Position numbers and translations under genes: made by a program
Part shown: positions 36,562 through 45,415 of the stretch, piece by piece
Numbering within the stretch: position 1 is the stretch's first letter
How the letters are laid out: every line of letters begins with the position of its first letter
The notes under the pieces: model-generated
Database searches by the model: none
What the model saw: only the letters and a program-made list of their open reading frames with translations
Told to the model about the DNA's origin: nothing
Assembly: GCF_000385135.1 (NCBI RefSeq)
Contig: NZ_ARQM01000010.1
Location: 1,302,001-1,366,000, forward strand
DNA from: Promicromonospora sukumoe 327MFSha3.1
GTDB taxonomy: Bacteria; Actinomycetota; Actinomycetes; Actinomycetales; Cellulomonadaceae
Direction of reading: 5' to 3'
DNA: 64,000 nt

Positions 36562-38396
36562 CGCTGACGACGAGCACTCCGGGCGCCGGCCCGACGGCGG
36601 ACGCCGCCGCGGCCGGGGGAGCGGACGACCAGGCGCCGTCGGACGCTCTGCTGCGCGTCCGCGGCCTGCGCGTCGCGTACGGCGCCGCCGAGGTGGTGCA
36701 CGGCGTCGACCTGGACGTGCGGCCGGGCGAGGTGGTCGCGCTGGTCGGCGAGTCCGGCAGCGGCAAGTCCACCACGGCCCACGCCCTGATCGGCCTGCTG
36801 CCCGACGGCGGCCGGGTCACCGGGGGCTCGGCGCACCTCGGCACGGGGCAGCGCTCGGCGGCGCTGACCGGGCTGCTCCCGGACGCCTGGCGGCGCGTGC
36901 GCGGCGTGCGGGTGGGCCTGGTGCCGCAGGACCCGGGCACCGCACTCGACCCCGTGGTGCGCGTGGGGGAGCAGGTGGCCGAGGCGCTCGTCGTGCACGG
37001 CACGCCGCGCCGGGCCGCCCGCGAGCGGGCGGTCGAGATCCTGGCCGATGTGGGGCTCGACCGGCCCCGGGAGCGGGCGCGGCAGTACCCGCACCAGCTC
37101 TCGGGCGGCATGCGGCAGCGCGTGCTCGTGGGCATCGCGATGGCGTGCGAGCCGGAGCTGGTGATCGCGGACGAGCCGACGTCGGCCCTGGACGTGACGG
37201 TGCAGCGGCGGGTGCTCGACCTGCTCGCGGACCTCACGGGCCGCGCGGGCACGGCGGTGCTGCTCATCACGCACGACCTGGCCGTGGCCGCCGACCGGGC
37301 CGACCGCGTCGTCGTGCTCAAGGACGGCGTCGTGGTCGAGCAGGGGCCGGCCGCCCGCGTGCTGGGCGCGCCCGAGCACCCGTACACGCGGGAGCTGGTC
37401 GCGACCGTACCCGGCAGAAATAATGTGCCAAGCGCGTATGCGCCGGGCGCCGGGGCCACGGTCGGCACGGGCGAAAAGGCAGCCCCGAGCGGGGCAGCCG
37501 TCGCGGCGACGGCCGCCGGGACGCCGGACGAGGGCACGACCGACGGGACGTCCTCCGAAGCGACGGCCGCCGGCGCGATCGCCCTCGGTACCGCCGCCGT
37601 GGAGCCGTCGCCCGCGCTGATCGAGGTCCGCGGCCTCGTCAAGGAGTTCCGGTTAGGGCGGCGCGAGCGGCTGCGCGCCGTCGACGACGTGTCGTTCACC
37701 GTGCCGCGCGGGTCGGCGTTCGCGCTGGTGGGGGAGTCGGGGTCGGGCAAGTCGACCACCGCGCGCCTCGTGCTGGGGCTGGACCGGCCGGACGCCGGCG
37801 TGGTCGAGCTGGACGGCGCGCCCGTGGGCGCCGACCGCGCGACCCGCCGCCGTACCCAGCTCGTGCACCAGGACCCGTACTCGTCCCTGGACCCGCGCTT
37901 CACGGTCGCCGCCGTCGTGGAGGAGCCGCTGTGGGCGCACCGGGTCGGCACGCGCGCCGAGCGGCGCGACCGGGTGGCGCAGCTCCTGGAGCAGGTGCAC
38001 CTCTCCCCGGACCTGGCCGGACGACGGCCCGCCGAGCTGTCGGGCGGGCAGCGCCAGCGTGTGGCGATCGCGCGGGCGCTGGCCCTGGACCCGGAGCTGC
38101 TCGTGCTGGACGAGCCGACGTCGGCGCTCGACGTCTCCGTGCAGGCCCGCGTGCTGGAGCTGCTGGCCCGGCTGCGCGCCGAGCGCGGCCTCACCTACCT
38201 GTTCATCTCGCACGACCTCGCGGTGGTGCGGCAGGTCGCCGACCACGTGGGCGTGCTCAGCGGCGGCCGGCTCGTGGAGACCGGGCCCGTCGCACGCGTC
38301 TTCGACCACCCCGCCCACCCCTACACCGCCGAGCTGATCGCGGCGATCCCCGGTGCCCGTACCCCTGCGCACCCCGACCGGAAGGACCTGACATGA
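36558..38396 (+). CDS. Fused DppD-DppF ABC transporter ATPase
   Basis: 612 aa carrying two complete nucleotide-binding domains. The first has Walker A GESGSGKSTT near residues 69-78 and signature [32 protein letters not shown]. The second has GESGSGKSTT near 394-403 and [33 protein letters not shown] 60-residue low-complexity Ala/Thr/Gly linker (about 285-350) joins them and contains a small AT-rich patch at 37419-37427 unlike its surroundings. The two halves power uptake by the preceding permeases. It overlaps both neighbours by 4 nt. Confidence 0.93.
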   Translation: MTLTTSTPGAGPTADAAAAGGADDQAPSDALLRVRGLRVAYGAAEVVHGVDLDVRPGEVVALVGESGSGKSTTAHALIGLLPDGGRVTGGSAHLGTGQRSAALTGLLPDAWRRVRGVRVGLVPQDPGTALDPVVRVGEQVAEALVVHGTPRRAARERAVEILADVGLDRPRERARQYPHQLSGGMRQRVLVGIAMACEPELVIADEPTSALDVTVQRRVLDLLADLTGRAGTAVLLITHDLAVAADRADRVVVLKDGVVVEQGPAARVLGAPEHPYTRELVATVPGRNNVPSAYAPGAGATVGTGEKAAPSGAAVAATAAGTPDEGTTDGTSSEATAAGAIALGTAAVEPSPALIEVRGLVKEFRLGRRERLRAVDDVSFTVPRGSAFALVGESGSGKSTTARLVLGLDRPDAGVVELDGAPVGADRATRRRTQLVHQDPYSSLDPRFTVAAVVEEPLWAHRVGTRAERRDRVAQLLEQVHLSPDLAGRRPAELSGGQRQRVAIARALALDPELLVLDEPTSALDVSVQARVLELLARLRAERGLTYLFISHDLAVVRQVADHVGVLSGGRLVETGPVARVFDHPAHPYTAELIAAIPGARTPAHPDRKDLT

Positions 38397-39343
38397 CCGA
38401 GGCACTGCGCACGGTGACCGATATCGCGACCGAGCCCGACGCCGCGAGCGCCGCCGCCGCGACCGCCCCTGAAGCCGTCCGGGAGCATGCCGCGTGGCGG
38501 GCGGAGCGGGAGCACAACCTGCGCGCTCCCCACGGCTGGCTGAGCCTGACGGGGCTGCTCTGGCCGACGGCGGAGCCCGGTCCGCTGCCGGGCCTGCCGG
38601 GGGAGTGGTGGGTCGCGGACGGCGCCCTGCACACCCGGCCCGCGCCGGGGGACACGACGGTGCTCCGCGGCGAGCTGGTGGCGGAGCAGGGGCCGACGTC
38701 GGTCGTCGTGGACGAGGGGCGTTCGCTCGTCGTGGGCACCTTCGTTCCGGATGGCGCTTCTCTCCCGGACGCCGAGCAGGACGCCGTGCAGGACACCGCC
38801 ACCCCCGACCCCGAGCACGAGGTCGCCGTCGAGGTAGTCCTGCGCACGGGCCGGTACGGCATCCGCCCGCGGGACCCCCGAGCGGCGACGCGCGCCGGTT
38901 TCACCGGGGTGCCCGTGTTCGATCACGACCCGGCCTGGGTGCTGGACGCCCGCGTGTCGTGGTACGACACGCCCGAACGGGTGACCGTCGGCGCCGCCCA
39001 GCCGCGCCTGGTGCACCACGTCCAGGTGATCGGCGAGGTCGACGTCGTGCACGGCGGCACGGTGACGACGCTCGCGCTGACCGGCACCCCGGCGGCGCCC
39101 ACCCTGCTGTTCAGCGACGAGGCGGACGGCGTCGCGCCGTGGCGGGTCCTGCACGTCGCGGTGCCGGCGTCGTCCGACCCGGCCGAGGTCGAGGCCGAGA
39201 GCGTCCCCGGCATCCTGCGCCTGGACCTGAACCGCGCGATCAACCTGCCGTACGCGTTCACCGAGTTCGGCACGTGCCCCGCGCCGGTGGCGGGCAACCA
39301 CCTGCCGTTCGCCGTCACCGCGGGCGAGAAGGCACCCCGGTGA
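38393..39343 (+). CDS. DUF1684 family protein
   Basis: 316 aa. HGWLSLTGLLWPTAEPG near the start and NLPYAFTEFGTCPAPVAGNHLPFAVTAGEK at the end are hallmarks of DUF1684 proteins, which are predicted beta-rich and of unknown biochemical role. There is no signal peptide. It is embedded by 4-nt overlaps between the first transporter's ATPase and a GNAT acetyltransferase gene, so it is expressed with the sulfur operon and may handle an imported compound. Confidence 0.85.
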   Translation: MTEALRTVTDIATEPDAASAAAATAPEAVREHAAWRAEREHNLRAPHGWLSLTGLLWPTAEPGPLPGLPGEWWVADGALHTRPAPGDTTVLRGELVAEQGPTSVVVDEGRSLVVGTFVPDGASLPDAEQDAVQDTATPDPEHEVAVEVVLRTGRYGIRPRDPRAATRAGFTGVPVFDHDPAWVLDARVSWYDTPERVTVGAAQPRLVHHVQVIGEVDVVHGGTVTTLALTGTPAAPTLLFSDEADGVAPWRVLHVAVPASSDPAEVEAESVPGILRLDLNRAINLPYAFTEFGTCPAPVAGNHLPFAVTAGEKAPR

Positions 39344-39951
39344 CCGCCGTCTCGGCGTCCCCATGGGCGCACGCCGCGATCGAGGTGCGCGACGTGCACC
39401 TGTCCGACCCGCTGGTCGAGCCGCTGCTGGCCGGGCTCTCGGTCGAGTACCGCGCCCGGTACCACGACCTGCTGACGGAGGAGCAGCACCGGGCCGAGAT
39501 GGCGCACTACGCCGCCGAGGAGTTCGCCCCGCCGGTCGGTTCCCTGGTGCTGCTCCTGGCCGACGGCGAGCCGGTGGCGGGCGGCGCGTTCCGCCGTCGG
39601 CTGGAGCCGGAGCTCGGCGAGACGGCCCGTCTGGCGCGCCCGGACGCACGTGACGCGGACGGCGTCCCCGTCGTCCCGACGGCCGAGCTCAAGCGCATCT
39701 GGACCCACGACGCGCACCGGCGCCGGGGCCTGGCCCGGCGCGTCCTCGCCGAGCTGGAGACCCGGGCCCGCGACCTGGGCTACCCGCGCCTGTACCTGAC
39801 CACGGGCCCGCGCCAGCCGGAGGCCGCGGGGCTGTACCGGTCCACGGGCTACACGCCGCTCACCGCGGCCGCCGCCGGCGAGCCCGCCGACCCGGCGGGC
39901 GAGCAGCCGTTCGGCCCGCTCCCGTTCGAGAAGTGGCTGGCCACACCATGA
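39340..39951 (+). CDS. GNAT-family N-acetyltransferase
   Basis: 203 aa from a GTG that overlaps the previous stop (GTGA). The acetyl-CoA motif A is visible as [40 protein letters not shown], with the RRRGLAR pyrophosphate loop, and motif B as [12 protein letters not shown]. In B. subtilis the snaA/snaB acetyltransferases encoded with cystine-type ABC importers N-acetylate S-substituted cysteines before flavin monooxygenases cleave the C-S bond. The same gene partnership here suggests a comparable role; this is inference. Confidence 0.88.
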   Translation: MTAVSASPWAHAAIEVRDVHLSDPLVEPLLAGLSVEYRARYHDLLTEEQHRAEMAHYAAEEFAPPVGSLVLLLADGEPVAGGAFRRRLEPELGETARLARPDARDADGVPVVPTAELKRIWTHDAHRRRGLARRVLAELETRARDLGYPRLYLTTGPRQPEAAGLYRSTGYTPLTAAAAGEPADPAGEQPFGPLPFEKWLATP

Positions 39952-41054
39952 GCGCGAACCTGGCCGAGGGCGAGTCCCGCCTCCTGTACCCGCCGCCCGG
40001 CCTGCCGCCGGGCGGGGACGGCGGCGCGTCCGCCGGACCCGCCGACGAGGACCTCCGCGTGGTCGCCGCCCGCCACCCGGGCCGCTGGGTGGCCACCGCC
40101 GTCGTCGGCGTGCTGCTGGCCATGGTGGTCTCGTCCCTGGTCACGAACGACCGCTGGGAGTGGGACGTCGTGGCCCGCTACCTGACGTGGCCCTCGATCC
40201 TGGAGGGTGCGTGGGCCACGGTGCGGCTCACGGTGACGGCGTCGGTCGTGGGCTTCGCGCTCGGCACGGTGCTGGCCCTGATGCGGCTGTCCCGTTCCCC
40301 GCTGCTGCAGGCCGTCTCGTGGGCCTACACCTGGGTGTTCCGGTCGGTGCCGCTGCTGCTGCAGCTCCTGCTCTGGTACAACCTCGCCTACCTGTACCCG
40401 GTGCTGAGCCTGGGCATCCCGTTCGGGCCGGAGTTCCTGTTCTTCGACACGCTCGACCTGATCGACAAGTTCTGGGCCGCGATCCTGGGCCTCGGCCTGT
40501 CGCAGGCGGCCTACAGCGCGGAGATCGTCCGCGCCGGCATCCTCGGCGTCGACCAGGGGCAGCACGAGGCCGCCGCCTCCCTGGGCCTGCCGCGGCACCG
40601 GCAGGTGCGGCGCATCATCCTGCCGCAGGCCATGCGGTCCATCGTGCCCACGGCCGTGAACGAGGTGATCGGCCTGCTCAAGGGCACCTCGATCGTGTAC
40701 GTGCTGGCGTACGGCGAGCTGTTCTACATCGTCAGCGTCATCTACGGCCGCAACGGCCGGGTGGTGCCGCTCCTGATCGTCGCCGCGATCTGGTACCTGG
40801 CCCTGACCACGCTCATCACGGTGGTCCAGTACTACGTCGAGCGGCACTACGCCAAGGGCGCGCTGCGCACCCTGCCGCCCACGCCCGTCCAGCGCGTGCG
40901 CTGGGAGCTCCAGGTCGGGTTCTCGCGCCTCACAGGCGCCCCCGTGCCCGACGGCGTCCCGCCCGGCCTGGCCGCGCGCGTCCGGGTCGGGCGGTGGGTC
41001 GCCCCGCGCACCACACCCACCGGACCGACCGGTCCGAAGGGAGGTGCCGCATGA
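39948..41054 (+). CDS. ABC transporter permease, polar amino acid (His/Glu/Cystine) type
   Basis: 368 aa, longer than usual because of a 45-residue N-terminal cytoplasmic extension and a 45-residue Pro/Arg-rich C-terminus. The core is the HisM/GlnP fold: [47 protein letters not shown], and the EAA loop [47 protein letters not shown] single permease gene implies a homodimer channel. ATGA overlap on both sides. With the GNAT and monooxygenases, cystine or S-alkylcysteine uptake is likely. Confidence 0.92.
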   Translation: MSANLAEGESRLLYPPPGLPPGGDGGASAGPADEDLRVVAARHPGRWVATAVVGVLLAMVVSSLVTNDRWEWDVVARYLTWPSILEGAWATVRLTVTASVVGFALGTVLALMRLSRSPLLQAVSWAYTWVFRSVPLLLQLLLWYNLAYLYPVLSLGIPFGPEFLFFDTLDLIDKFWAAILGLGLSQAAYSAEIVRAGILGVDQGQHEAAASLGLPRHRQVRRIILPQAMRSIVPTAVNEVIGLLKGTSIVYVLAYGELFYIVSVIYGRNGRVVPLLIVAAIWYLALTTLITVVQYYVERHYAKGALRTLPPTPVQRVRWELQVGFSRLTGAPVPDGVPPGLAARVRVGRWVAPRTTPTGPTGPKGGAA

Positions 41055-41815
41055 CCGGGGGACTGCTGGAGATCCGGGGCGTGCACAAGTCGTACGGCCT
41101 GCTGGAGGCGCTGCGCGGAGTGGACCTGACCGTCCGGCCGGGCGAGGTCGCCGCGATCATCGGTCCGTCCGGGTCGGGAAAGTCGACGCTGCTGCGCGCC
41201 ATCAACCACCTGGAGAAGGTGGACCGCGGGTTCGTGTCCCTGGACGGCGAGCTCATCGGGTACGCCCGGCGCGGCAACACCCTGCGCGAGCTCACCGAGC
41301 GGGAGATCCTGCGCCGGCGCACCCGCATCGGGTTCGTCTTCCAGAACTTCAACCTCTTCCCGCACCTCACCGTGCTGGAGAACGTCGTCGAGGCACCGAT
41401 CTTCGCCCAGGGCAGGCCACGCACCGAGGCCGAGGCGGAGGCCCGCGAGCTCCTGGCCCGGGTCGGGCTCGCCGACCGGGCCGACGACCGGCCCCGGCAG
41501 CTCTCCGGCGGCCAGCAGCAGCGCGTCGCCATCGCCCGCGCGCTCGCCCTGCGCCCCGCCGTCGTCCTGTTCGACGAGCCGACGTCCGCCCTGGACCCCG
41601 AGCTCGTCGGCGAGGTGCTCGGCGTCATCAAGGAGCTCGCCGGCACCGGCACCACCCTCGTCGTCGTCACCCACGAGGTCGGTTTCGCCCGCGAGATCGC
41701 GGACACCGTCGTCTTCATGGACGAGGGCGTCGTCGTCGAGCAGGGGCCGCCCGCCGACGTGCTCGACCACCCCGTCAACCCCCGGACCCAGGCCTTCCTG
41801 GAGAAGGTCCTGTGA
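41051..41815 (+). CDS. ABC transporter ATPase, polar amino acid type
   Basis: 254 aa. Walker [11 protein letters not shown] near residues 38-47, Q-loop [17 protein letters not shown], signature [17 protein letters not shown] and Walker [15 protein letters not shown], followed by the H-loop VVTHE. This is the GlnQ/TcyN type of importer ATPase and pairs with the preceding permease. GAGGTG precedes the ATG. Confidence 0.94.
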   Translation: MTGGLLEIRGVHKSYGLLEALRGVDLTVRPGEVAAIIGPSGSGKSTLLRAINHLEKVDRGFVSLDGELIGYARRGNTLRELTEREILRRRTRIGFVFQNFNLFPHLTVLENVVEAPIFAQGRPRTEAEAEARELLARVGLADRADDRPRQLSGGQQQRVAIARALALRPAVVLFDEPTSALDPELVGEVLGVIKELAGTGTTLVVVTHEVGFAREIADTVVFMDEGVVVEQGPPADVLDHPVNPRTQAFLEKVL

Positions 41816-41904
41816 CCCTCGACCTCCACCTGAACCTGGCCCTCACCCCGACCCTCGACCACCGCCTGAACCCCGCACCGACCCCCGCCCCGAAGGGAAC
41901 CACC

Positions 41905-42915
41905 GTGACCGTCTCCCGACGCGCCACCCGCCGCCTGCTCGCCCTGACCGCCGCGCCGCTGCTCGCCCTGACCGCCGCCTGCTCGGCCGCCAGCACCGAG
42001 CGCCCCGAGACCGAGGAGGCCGCCGGCCTCGCCGGGAACGCACCCCAGTCCGCCGGCCTCCAGGTCAGCACCAGCCCCGACCAGGACCGCATCCGCAGCA
42101 CCGAGTCCGCTGACGCCGTGGCCCTGCTGCCCGACGAGTGGGCCGACAAGGACGAGATCACCGTCGCCGTCAGCGGCGGCGGCGCCCCGCCCCTGGTCTT
42201 CCTCGCCGACGACGACAAGACCCCGATCGGCCACGAGACCGACATCGCCCAGCTCGTCGCCGACGCCCTCGGCAAGGACCTGAACCTGGAGGTCAAGGCC
42301 TGGGCCGACTGGCCGCTCGCCCTCCAGTCCGGCGACGTCGACGCCGTCATCTCCAACGTCACCGTCACCGAGGAGCGCAAGGAGACCATCGACTTCTCCA
42401 GCTACCGCGTCGACGAGCTCGGCTGGCTCACCGCCGCCGACTCCGACCTGGTCATCGACTCGCGCGAGGACATCGCCGGCAAGATCGTCGGCGTCGGCTC
42501 CGGGACCAACCAGGAGAAGATCCTGCTCGAGTGGGACCGCCTCAACCAGGAAGAGGGCCTGGAGCCCATCCAGGGCCCCGAGTACTACGAGCAGCTCTCC
42601 GACGTGCTGCTCGCCCTCCAGTCCGGCCGCGTCGAGGCCTACGTGGGCCCCAACGCGTCGCTCGCCTACCAGGCCGCCGTCTCCCCGGAGGACTTCAAGG
42701 TGGTCGGCACCCTGAACGGCGGCTGGCCCGACACCGCGCAGATCGCCGTGGCCACCAAGAAGGGCGCCGACGCCGCCGACGCGGTCACCGCCGCCCTCAA
42801 CCACGCCATCGAGGACGGCTCCTACCAGCAGGTGCTGGAGCGCTGGGGCCTCGAGGTCGAGGCCGTGGACCGCGCCGAGACCAACCCGCCCGGCCTGCCC
42901 AAGACGGAGGAGTGA
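41905..42915 (+). CDS. ABC transporter substrate-binding lipoprotein, family 3
   Basis: 336 aa from the GTG at 41905 (GAAGGGAA upstream). The signal peptide ends in LTAAC with the lipidated Cys at residue 26. The mature domain follows the SBP_bac_3 pattern: IGHETDIAQLVADALGKDLNLEVKAWADWPLALQSGDVDAVISNVTVTEERKETIDFSSYRVDELGW. Family 3 proteins bind polar amino acids, cystine and S-substituted cysteines. An in-frame GTG at 41812 overlaps the ATPase stop, but its 31-residue extension is low-complexity and would bury the signal peptide. Confidence 0.9.
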   Translation: MTVSRRATRRLLALTAAPLLALTAACSAASTERPETEEAAGLAGNAPQSAGLQVSTSPDQDRIRSTESADAVALLPDEWADKDEITVAVSGGGAPPLVFLADDDKTPIGHETDIAQLVADALGKDLNLEVKAWADWPLALQSGDVDAVISNVTVTEERKETIDFSSYRVDELGWLTAADSDLVIDSREDIAGKIVGVGSGTNQEKILLEWDRLNQEEGLEPIQGPEYYEQLSDVLLALQSGRVEAYVGPNASLAYQAAVSPEDFKVVGTLNGGWPDTAQIAVATKKGADAADAVTAALNHAIEDGSYQQVLERWGLEVEAVDRAETNPPGLPKTEE

Positions 42916-42920
42916 GCCGC

Positions 42921-44210
42921 ATGACCGAACCAGCCACCGACCGCGCCACCGGCACCCGCGTACCCCTGTCCGTGCTCGACCTCGCGCTCGTCGCCGACGG
43001 CTCGACCGGCGCCGCGGCGATCCAGCGGGCCGTGGCGCTCGCCGTGGACCTCGACGCCCTCGGCTACCGGCGCGTCTGGTACGCCGAGCACCACCTCGCG
43101 CCCGGCGTCGCCTCCGCCGCGCCCGCCGTCCTCGCGGCCGCCGTCGCGGCCCGCACCTCGCGCATCCGCGTCGGCTCCGGGGCGGTGCTGCTGTCCACGA
43201 CGTCGCCCCTGATCGCCGCCGAGCAGTTCGGCACCATCGCCGCCCTGCACCCCGGCCGCGTCGACCTGGGCCTGGGCCGCGCGTTCACGGTCCCGCCGTC
43301 GGCCGCCGCGGCCGGAGGCGGGGGCGGCGAACGTAGGACTGGTCGCGCCAAGACGGCCGAGAACCCGAGCAGACCTACGTTCGACGGCGGGCCGGCAGCA
43401 CCGGCAGGAGCGGGAGCCCGGGGCGTGCCCCGGCTCGTGGACGGGCTGTACGTTCCGCCCGCGCCGCCGAACGGGTTCAACGACCCCGCGCTGCGCGAGC
43501 GGATCCTCGCGCAGCAGGAGGTGATCGGCGCGCAGCGCGAGCCCGCGGACTTCCGCGAGGAGGTCGAGCTCGTGCTCGACGTCCGGCGCGGCACCTACCG
43601 GGACCGCAGCGGCGGCGCGTACACCAGCCCGCCCGTCGAGGGGGCCCAGTTCGACCTCTGGCTCCTCGCGTCCAGCGGCGGCGAGAGCGCCCGCGTGGCC
43701 GGCGAGCTCGGCCTGCCGCTCGCGGCCAACTTCCACGTCAGCCCCGCCACCGTGCTCGACACCGTGGTGGCGTACCGGGAGGCGTTCCGGCCCGGCGTGC
43801 TGGACGAGCCCTACGTGATCGTGTCGGCCGACGTGCTCGTCGCCCAGACCCTCGAGCGCGCCCGCGTCCTGGCCGAGCCGTTCGCCGACTGGGTGCTGTC
43901 CATCCGCCGCGGCGAGCGCGGCGCCATCGCGTACCCGTCGCCGTCGGCCGCGACCGCCTGGACCGACCGGCCCGACGCCGAGCGCGCGCTGGTGGCCGAC
44001 CGCGTGGACACGCGGATCGTCGGCGACCCGGACACCGTCGTCGAACGGCTGGAGACGCTCGTCCGCGTCACCGGCGCCGACGAGCTGCTGGTCACCACCG
44101 CCACCCACGACCCCGCCGAGACCCGCCGCTCGTTCGAGCTGCTGGCCCACGCGTGGGGGACCGGCGACCGCGCCACCACCAGCCCCGGCCGGGTGGCCAG
44201 CGGCGTCTGA
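42921..44210 (+). CDS. LLM-class flavin-dependent monooxygenase with an in-frame palindromic insert
   Basis: 429 aa, with GGAGGAG upstream of the ATG. The luciferase-like TIM barrel is seen in VLDLALVADGSTGAAAIQRAVALAVDLDALGYRRVWYAEHH, RIRVGSGAVLLSTTSPLIAAEQFGTIAALHPGRVDLGLGRA (MsnO8-like group) and the C-terminal GDPDTVVERLETLVRVTGADELLV. It should use FMNH2 supplied by a separate reductase, probably to oxidise an organosulfur substrate. A 56-bp inverted repeat (43328-43383) interrupts a variable loop at about residues 136-155, adding residues such as RRTGRAKTAENPSRP without breaking the frame. Confidence 0.9.
   Translation: MTEPATDRATGTRVPLSVLDLALVADGSTGAAAIQRAVALAVDLDALGYRRVWYAEHHLAPGVASAAPAVLAAAVAARTSRIRVGSGAVLLSTTSPLIAAEQFGTIAALHPGRVDLGLGRAFTVPPSAAAAGGGGGERRTGRAKTAENPSRPTFDGGPAAPAGAGARGVPRLVDGLYVPPAPPNGFNDPALRERILAQQEVIGAQREPADFREEVELVLDVRRGTYRDRSGGAYTSPPVEGAQFDLWLLASSGGESARVAGELGLPLAANFHVSPATVLDTVVAYREAFRPGVLDEPYVIVSADVLVAQTLERARVLAEPFADWVLSIRRGERGAIAYPSPSAATAWTDRPDAERALVADRVDTRIVGDPDTVVERLETLVRVTGADELLVTTATHDPAETRRSFELLAHAWGTGDRATTSPGRVASGV
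43328..43383. repeat. 56-bp palindromic element inside a monooxygenase gene
   Basis: Arms CGAACGTAGG (43328-43337) and CCTACGTTCG (43374-43383) are perfect and extend to 18 bp with two mismatches. The 20-base centre is less GC-rich than the gene. Its form recalls the intergenic hairpins elsewhere in the window, so it looks like a REP-like unit that landed in frame. Confidence 0.7.
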
Positions 44211-44284
44211 ACCCGGCCCGCCCCGCCGTCGGCCCGCCCCGCCGTCCGACCGCCCTGCACGCCCCGAAGCGAAGGAGAACCCTC

Positions 44285-45415
44285 ATGCCCGTCGAGTTCC
44301 TCGGCATCGCCGCCACCAATGACGCCTCCGAGACCACCGCCCGCACCACCGCGCCCTTCGACCCCGACTACCTGGTCCGCATCGCGCGCGCCCACCGGGA
44401 CAACGGCTGGACCCGCATCCTGTTCGCCTACGGCTCCTCGGGGCCGGAGCCGTCGGCGCTCGCGGCCCACGTCGCCGCGCACGTGCCGGACATCGAGCTG
44501 CTGCTGGCGCACCGGCCCAACGTCTCCTACCCGACGTACGCGGCGAAGACGTTCGCCACCCTGGACCAGCTCTCGGGCGGGCGGCTGTCGGTGCACTTCA
44601 TCTCTGGCGGCAACGACCACGAGCAGGGCCGCGAGGGCGACACCCTGACCAAGGACCAGCGGTACGCCCGCACCCGCGAGTACATCCAGATCGTGAAGCG
44701 GGCCTGGACCAGCGCGGAGCCGTTCGACCATCACGGCGAGTTCTACGACCTCGACGACTTCGTGCTGGACGTGAAGCCGGTGGAGGGCCACGTGCCGACC
44801 ATCTCGTTCGGCGGCTCCTCCGACGCCGCCTACCCGGTGGGCGCAGCGGAGGCCGACATCTACGCGGTGTGGGGCGAGCCCCTGGACCGTACCGCCGAGC
44901 AGATCGCCCGCGTGCACGCCGAGGCGGCGGCCGCCGGCCGAGCCACGCCGCCGCGCATCCACGCCGCGTTCCGGCCGATCATTGCGCCCACCGAGGAGCT
45001 GGCCTGGGCGAAGGCCCACCGGGTGCTCGACCGCATCGAGGCCCGCAAGGCGGCCCAGGGCGGCGTCCTGAGCCGACGCCACCCGATCGACAAGCCCGAG
45101 AACGCGGGCTCCCAGCGTCTGCTGGAGATCGCCGCGCAGGGCGAGCGGTTCGACACGGCGCTGTGGACCGCCACCGCCAGGGCCACCGGCGGCGCCGGGA
45201 ACTCCAACGCCCTGGTCGGCACGCCCGAGCAGGTGGCGCAGGCGCTGCTCGCGTACTACGACCTGGGCGTGCGGGTGATCTCCGCGCGCGGCTACGACCT
45301 GCTCGACGACGCGATCGACTTCGGCCGGTACGTCATCCCCCTGGTCAAGGCGGGCGTGGCCGAGCGCGACCGTGCCGCGGCGGCGTCGGACCCGGATACG
45401 GAGGTGGCGGCCTGA
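44285..45415 (+). CDS. LLM-class flavin-dependent monooxygenase, SsuD-related (1)
   Basis: 376 aa with AAGGAGAA upstream of the ATG. Family landmarks are NGWTRILFAYGSSGPEPSALAAHVAAHV, LLLAHRPNVSYPTYAAKTFATLDQLSGGRLSVHFISGG, RYARTREYIQIVKRAWTSAEPFDHHGEFYDLDDF and ISFGGSSDAAYPVGAAEADIYAVWGEP. The last is the FMN/phosphate region shared with alkanesulfonate monooxygenase SsuD. It probably cleaves C-S bonds of a sulfonate or sulfone, releasing sulfite. The stop codon overlaps the next start (TGATG). Confidence 0.9.
   Translation: MPVEFLGIAATNDASETTARTTAPFDPDYLVRIARAHRDNGWTRILFAYGSSGPEPSALAAHVAAHVPDIELLLAHRPNVSYPTYAAKTFATLDQLSGGRLSVHFISGGNDHEQGREGDTLTKDQRYARTREYIQIVKRAWTSAEPFDHHGEFYDLDDFVLDVKPVEGHVPTISFGGSSDAAYPVGAAEADIYAVWGEPLDRTAEQIARVHAEAAAAGRATPPRIHAAFRPIIAPTEELAWAKAHRVLDRIEARKAAQGGVLSRRHPIDKPENAGSQRLLEIAAQGERFDTALWTATARATGGAGNSNALVGTPEQVAQALLAYYDLGVRVISARGYDLLDDAIDFGRYVIPLVKAGVAERDRAAAASDPDTEVAA

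Noticed and set aside
41812-41904. Earlier GTG start for the family-3 binding protein overlapping the ATPase stop
   Set aside because: It would add a low-complexity Thr/Pro/Leu stretch ahead of the lipoprotein signal; 41905 has a ribosome site and a proper signal peptide.
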